DNA from: Bacillota bacterium
Lineage (GTDB): Bacteria; Bacillota; Clostridia; Acetivibrionales; DTU013
Reading direction: 5' to 3'
Assembly (NCBI GenBank): GCA_023435805.1
Contig: JAEZMC010000184.1
Span: forward strand, 1 to 17,922
Length of the DNA stretch: 17,922 nucleotides
The notes under the pieces are model-generated. The model was not told the DNA's origin, made no database searches, and saw nothing but the letters and a program-made list of their open reading frames with translations. The stretch's first letter is position 1. Each line of letters begins with the position of its first letter. A program made the position numbers and the translations under genes. Shown here one piece after another: positions 15,009 to 17,922 of the stretch.

Positions 15009-15038
15009 GAAGCCGGTACCCATTCAGATACCGGCTTC
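15009..15038 (-). terminator. Perfect hairpin after the solute-binding protein gene
   Basis: GAAGCCGGTA (15009-15018) and TACCGGCTTC (15029-15038) pair over ten bases with a ten-base loop, 31 bases beyond the stop codon. The following minus-strand bases are TTGTAGTG, not a T tract, so it may be a weak terminator or a 3' end protecting the abundant binding-protein mRNA from exonucleases. Confidence 0.55.
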
Positions 15039-15069
15039 CCATTAGGCTATAACAGCATAAACTGTGTTG

Positions 15070-16878
15070 TTAATTCAGAGACATTTCTTTCTTCCACAAA
15101 GCTCTGCGTTCTTTGAGAACCTGTTCTGCTCCGGCTTTCATGAACTCGTCGATCATACGGTTCCATGTTGCTTCAAAATCTGAAGGCTTGCAGGTAATTG
15201 TTTTGGCATATACTTCTCTGCCTTTATCTCTTATGCTTATAGCATATTTTGCCTGCATTTCAGACGGAGTAGATACGGTTGGTTCAACATAACCGTTCTT
15301 TATTGCCAAGTTGTAGGACTGTATGTACAGATCCGCAAGACCGGCCGATCCATACGCAAGAGAATTGATCTTGATATTCTTCTGCTGGTCACCGGAATCA
15401 ATACCATTGATAATCAACGTATAATCAATGTTATAACCTGAGTTGAACTGCTTATCACCTGATTTGATATCCTTTTTAACAGGCAGTCCGTCCTTCATTT
15501 CATAGCCTATACCCTCTTCACCATACTGCAGGAAGAAGATAACATCCTTATTGGTCATCCAGTTCAGGTATCTGATCGCTTCATTGACTCTCTTCGCGCC
15601 TGTCTTGGGTACGATGATCCTCAAACCTTCCTGTGAGTACACTTTTTTGGTGGTTACACCGTCTTTGTCCTTAAAAGGATCGATGGGTATGAACTCAAAT
15701 TTGGGATTTTTAGCTTTCATAGCCGGAATATAAGCGGGGCTGGCCGATCTCAAAGGCATGTCGTAGTTCTGGATATAGCTTCCTACATAACCTTTTGAAA
15801 AATCGCTTTCGAGAATCTTGCCTTCCGTATCAAGCGGAAATTCCGCGCTCATAAGACCTTCATTGTACATCTTGTTGAGGAATTTGACGCCTTCCTTGTA
15901 ACCGGGAGCTATGAGCTTCATGGTATCGCTTGCCAGATAACGGGTTTGATCCGTCTTGTCTGTTACAAAGGATTCAAGAAGGTTGTTGGCTGTCCACAGA
16001 ATATCGTTGCCTGTACCGAATGCTACGATCTTACCTGCTTTGCCCGGATTCTTTTCCTTGAAAGCCTTCATATCATTATACCATTCATCTCTTGTCTGAG
16101 GGATGGGAAGTCCCAGCGCATCCAGCCAATCTTTTCTGATCCATGTCGAATTGGATGCATTGATGATCCTCTTTGCCGGTATGGACCACTGCTGGCCGTA
16201 ATACTTGCCGCGCGTGAGAATATCCTTGCCGAGGAACGTCTTCAGATCCTGCCCATAAGCGTTGAGTGAATCATCGAGTTGAGTAAGTCCGCCCTGTTTG
16301 TAATAATTAAATACCAGGTCTGTAGAATAGGTTACACAAATATCCGGAGCCTGATTGGAAGCCATCCAGATATTCAGCTTGTCGTCTGAAGTCCATCTCG
16401 GTGCAGTTACAAATTTCACCTTGATATCAGGATTGGCTTTGTTGAAAGTATCCTGTATCCATTTGGAATAGAAATTGTTGTCCGGAGGCGTACCACCGAC
16501 ATTACCTCTATCAAACACCATGACGCTTAATGTGGTGACTGCCTTCGATTTGACAGTTACCGTGAAGGTAGCCTTCAACTTGGCATTGCTGGCGCTTGTA
16601 ACGGTAATTACCGCTTTTCCCGGACTAACAGCTTTAATGATACCGTCGGATGTAACTGAGGCAACATTTTTATCACTTGTTGAAAAGGTCAAAAGCTTTT
16701 GAGTCGTGTTTGCTGGTGTAAATTTTACATTAAGCTTGCTTGTACCGCCAACCTCCAAGGTTGCGCTACTTTTGTCGAGTTTGATGTCGGTGACGTTGAC
16801 AGCTTTGATGGCATAAACAGGTAATACCAGAGCCAAAGCGATCACCAGACACAGTACGCATGTAATAAACCTTTTCAT
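15070..16878 (-). CDS. ABC sugar-binding protein with N-terminal Ig-like domain
   Basis: The ATG at 16878 follows AGGAGGG at five bases, so a GTG two codons earlier is not used; the product is 602 residues. A signal peptide (1-23, ending PVYA) has no lipobox cysteine at the cleavage site. A Big_2-type bacterial Ig-like domain follows (about 26-111; SSATLEVGGTSKLNVKFTPA, then VASVTSDGIIKAVSPGKAVI). The rest (about 115-600) is an extracellular solute-binding protein of the large family-1 type used with LplB/LplC-like permeases: NPDIKVKF, SNQAPDICVTY, RKDWLDALGLPIPQTRDEWY and EAIRYLNWM are typical. It should bind an oligosaccharide or sugar derivative; the ligand is not predictable. It lies downstream of the permease and a small lipoprotein gene in the same direction. 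Confidence 0.9.
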   Translation of the reverse strand: MKRFITCVLCLVIALALVLPVYAIKAVNVTDIKLDKSSATLEVGGTSKLNVKFTPANTTQKLLTFSTSDKNVASVTSDGIIKAVSPGKAVITVTSASNAKLKATFTVTVKSKAVTTLSVMVFDRGNVGGTPPDNNFYSKWIQDTFNKANPDIKVKFVTAPRWTSDDKLNIWMASNQAPDICVTYSTDLVFNYYKQGGLTQLDDSLNAYGQDLKTFLGKDILTRGKYYGQQWSIPAKRIINASNSTWIRKDWLDALGLPIPQTRDEWYNDMKAFKEKNPGKAGKIVAFGTGNDILWTANNLLESFVTDKTDQTRYLASDTMKLIAPGYKEGVKFLNKMYNEGLMSAEFPLDTEGKILESDFSKGYVGSYIQNYDMPLRSASPAYIPAMKAKNPKFEFIPIDPFKDKDGVTTKKVYSQEGLRIIVPKTGAKRVNEAIRYLNWMTNKDVIFFLQYGEEGIGYEMKDGLPVKKDIKSGDKQFNSGYNIDYTLIINGIDSGDQQKNIKINSLAYGSAGLADLYIQSYNLAIKNGYVEPTVSTPSEMQAKYAISIRDKGREVYAKTITCKPSDFEATWNRMIDEFMKAGAEQVLKERRALWKKEMSLN

Positions 16879-16919
16879 AAACACCCTCCTATTTTTTTGG
16901 AATACTTACACCCCTTTGA

Positions 16920-16933
16920 TTACATATATGTAA
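16920..16933. promoter_or_regulatory. Palindrome, possible operator
   Basis: TTACATATATGTAA is a perfect 14-base palindrome in the 82-base gap before the binding-protein gene, about 40 bases upstream of its start. It does not fit a catabolite-repression (cre) site. No convincing -35/-10 pair is seen around it. Confidence 0.35.
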
Positions 16934-16960
16934 ACAAATTGAGCACCATATGAAAGCCTG

Positions 16961-17398
16961 TTATTTCTTTTCAAACTCCGATATATTGTCCTGATAGACC
17001 AGGAACAAATGTCCGCTTGCTGTGTCAATATACACATCCGCAGTCTCGGTGTCAGAAACCTTTACCTTTAAAATACCTTCGGAAAATTCTGACGGCAGTT
17101 TGCCTTCATTGTCTTCATACTCGTATCCTGCATCCGTCTTTGTAATATTGACAAAACGCGCTTCATCCGTGATGTCTTTCCAATTGCCCACCAAATCATC
17201 GGCACTGGCCTTTTCGTCTACCGCATCTGCAATTTTATCGGAAGCTTCCTGTTCCACAACCTCCGTCACTGCCGCAACCGATTCCCCGGAAGAAGGAGCA
17301 TTCCCCGATGAATTATCCGCATTTCCCCCGCAGCCAAATAAAGCAAACATGATAACAATGGCCAGCACTCCAATAACAGCAATCCTTCCCTTACTCAT
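16961..17398 (-). CDS. Small lipoprotein of unknown function
   Basis: A 145-residue protein with a clear lipoprotein signal: Lys at residue 3, a hydrophobic stretch, and the lipobox LFGC with Cys23 as the lipidation site. A disordered Ser/Ala/Glu-rich linker follows (about 24-68), then a compact domain beginning LVGNWKDITDEARFVNI and rich in alternating beta strands (about 69-142). The VGNW start recalls lipocalin-like folds, but the domain is short and I do not assign a family. ATG at 17398 has AAGGGGA at seven bases. The gene is unusual in lying between the permease and its binding protein. It is likely part of the uptake system, possibly an accessory or tethering factor at the outer face of the membrane. 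Confidence 0.8.
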   Translation of the reverse strand: MSKGRIAVIGVLAIVIMFALFGCGGNADNSSGNAPSSGESVAAVTEVVEQEASDKIADAVDEKASADDLVGNWKDITDEARFVNITKTDAGYEYEDNEGKLPSEFSEGILKVKVSDTETADVYIDTASGHLFLVYQDNISEFEKK

Positions 17399-17449
17399 AG
17401 TTCATTCCCCTTATATGTTTAAATTTATTGCCCCCACAAACCAAATAAC

Positions 17450-17922
17450 TTATCCTTTGATGGCACCAATCATAATTCCAGAGATAAAATATCTCTGCAG
17501 CCACGGGTATACCAACAGGATCGGCACTGTTGCAAACATGACCGCTGCCGCCTTCAGGCTTTCGGGCTGCAGCTTCTGCACGGAAGCGCCTTCCTGTTGT
17601 GCTATTTCTGAAAGCTGATTATTGAATATCAGCTGGTACAGCTTCATCTGCAGAGGGAAAAGGCTCTGCTTGTTTATGAATATAAGCGCATCCTGAAAAC
17701 CATTCCAGCGGCCTACCGCATAGAAAAGTGCAAGCGTCGCCAGAACAGGAGTCGAGAGCGGTATGACTATCCTTATGAGGATAACCAGATGCGACGCACC
17801 ATCCAGATACGCAGACTCCTCGAGACTTTCAGGCAGATTTGTAAAGAAGGTTTTAAGTATGATCATATTAAATGCGCTTAAACAGTACGGCACCATAAGC
17901 GCCCAGGGCGTATCAATCATGT
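17450..17922 (-). CDS. Carbohydrate ABC permease (LplC/YtcP-like), 5' end outside window
   Basis: The C-terminal 157 or so residues of an inner-membrane permease. The frame remains open to the window edge, and the Met at 17920 falls within a conserved segment (IDTPWALMVPYCLSAFNMII), so it is not the true start. The EAA loop that contacts the ATPase is complete (EESAYLDGASHLVILIRIVIPLSTP at about residues 35-59 of the visible part). The ending IMIGAIKG is characteristic of the MalG-type permease of LplB/LplC/YtcP systems. With the binding protein downstream it transports a sugar; the other permease and the ATPase are not in the window, and in this family a shared ATPase (MsmK-like) is often encoded elsewhere. 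The lipoprotein gene starts 51 bases after its stop. Confidence 0.92.
   Translation of the reverse strand, partial: MIDTPWALMVPYCLSAFNMIILKTFFTNLPESLEESAYLDGASHLVILIRIVIPLSTPVLATLALFYAVGRWNGFQDALIFINKQSLFPLQMKLYQLIFNNQLSEIAQQEGASVQKLQPESLKAAAVMFATVPILLVYPWLQRYFISGIMIGAIKG

Overview
The window looks like a chromosomal segment of a low-to-mid GC, Gram-positive anaerobe, most likely class Clostridia. Support: strong AGGAGG-type ribosome sites, TTG/GTG starts, RlmD with an Fe-S cysteine set, a class A PBP with a cysteine-bearing tail, an M23 peptidase paired with a bactofilin, and a sugar-type ABC transporter next to a Cache-AraC regulator. I cannot name a genus.

Layout. 1-369 is the 3' part of a SnoaL/NTF2-like gene. 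371-831 is a decayed IS200-like/REP-associated (Y1) transposase element: hairpin-forming terminal repeats flank a transposase gene that keeps both ends but has lost its catalytic middle. 882-2977 (minus) holds rlmD followed by an AT-rich polyprenol/diacylglycerol-kinase-like membrane gene. A large chemoreceptor gene (3117-5516, minus) has its own terminator and is divergent from an M23 peptidase-bactofilin pair (5785-7209, plus) that probably shapes the cell wall.

7215-8771 (minus) reads as an operon: an XRE regulator, a ZIP metal transporter, and a 52-residue membrane protein whose ribosome site is buried in a near-perfect hairpin. Divergent from it, a class A penicillin-binding protein gene (9091-11571) lies behind a sigma-A promoter and a roughly 185-base leader with hairpins. 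A bidirectional terminator separates it from the convergent proB (11624-12442, with its own promoter).

12571-17922 (minus) is a carbohydrate-uptake locus: the end of a permease gene, a small lipoprotein, a solute-binding protein with an N-terminal bacterial Ig-like domain and no lipobox, and a membrane-spanning Cache-AraC regulator with its own promoter.

Most of the window is ordinary housekeeping, envelope and transport biology. The items most worth a second look are the decayed transposon, the 52-residue gene with the sequestered ribosome site, the structured leader before the PBP gene, and the non-lipidated Ig-fused binding protein next to a small lipoprotein.
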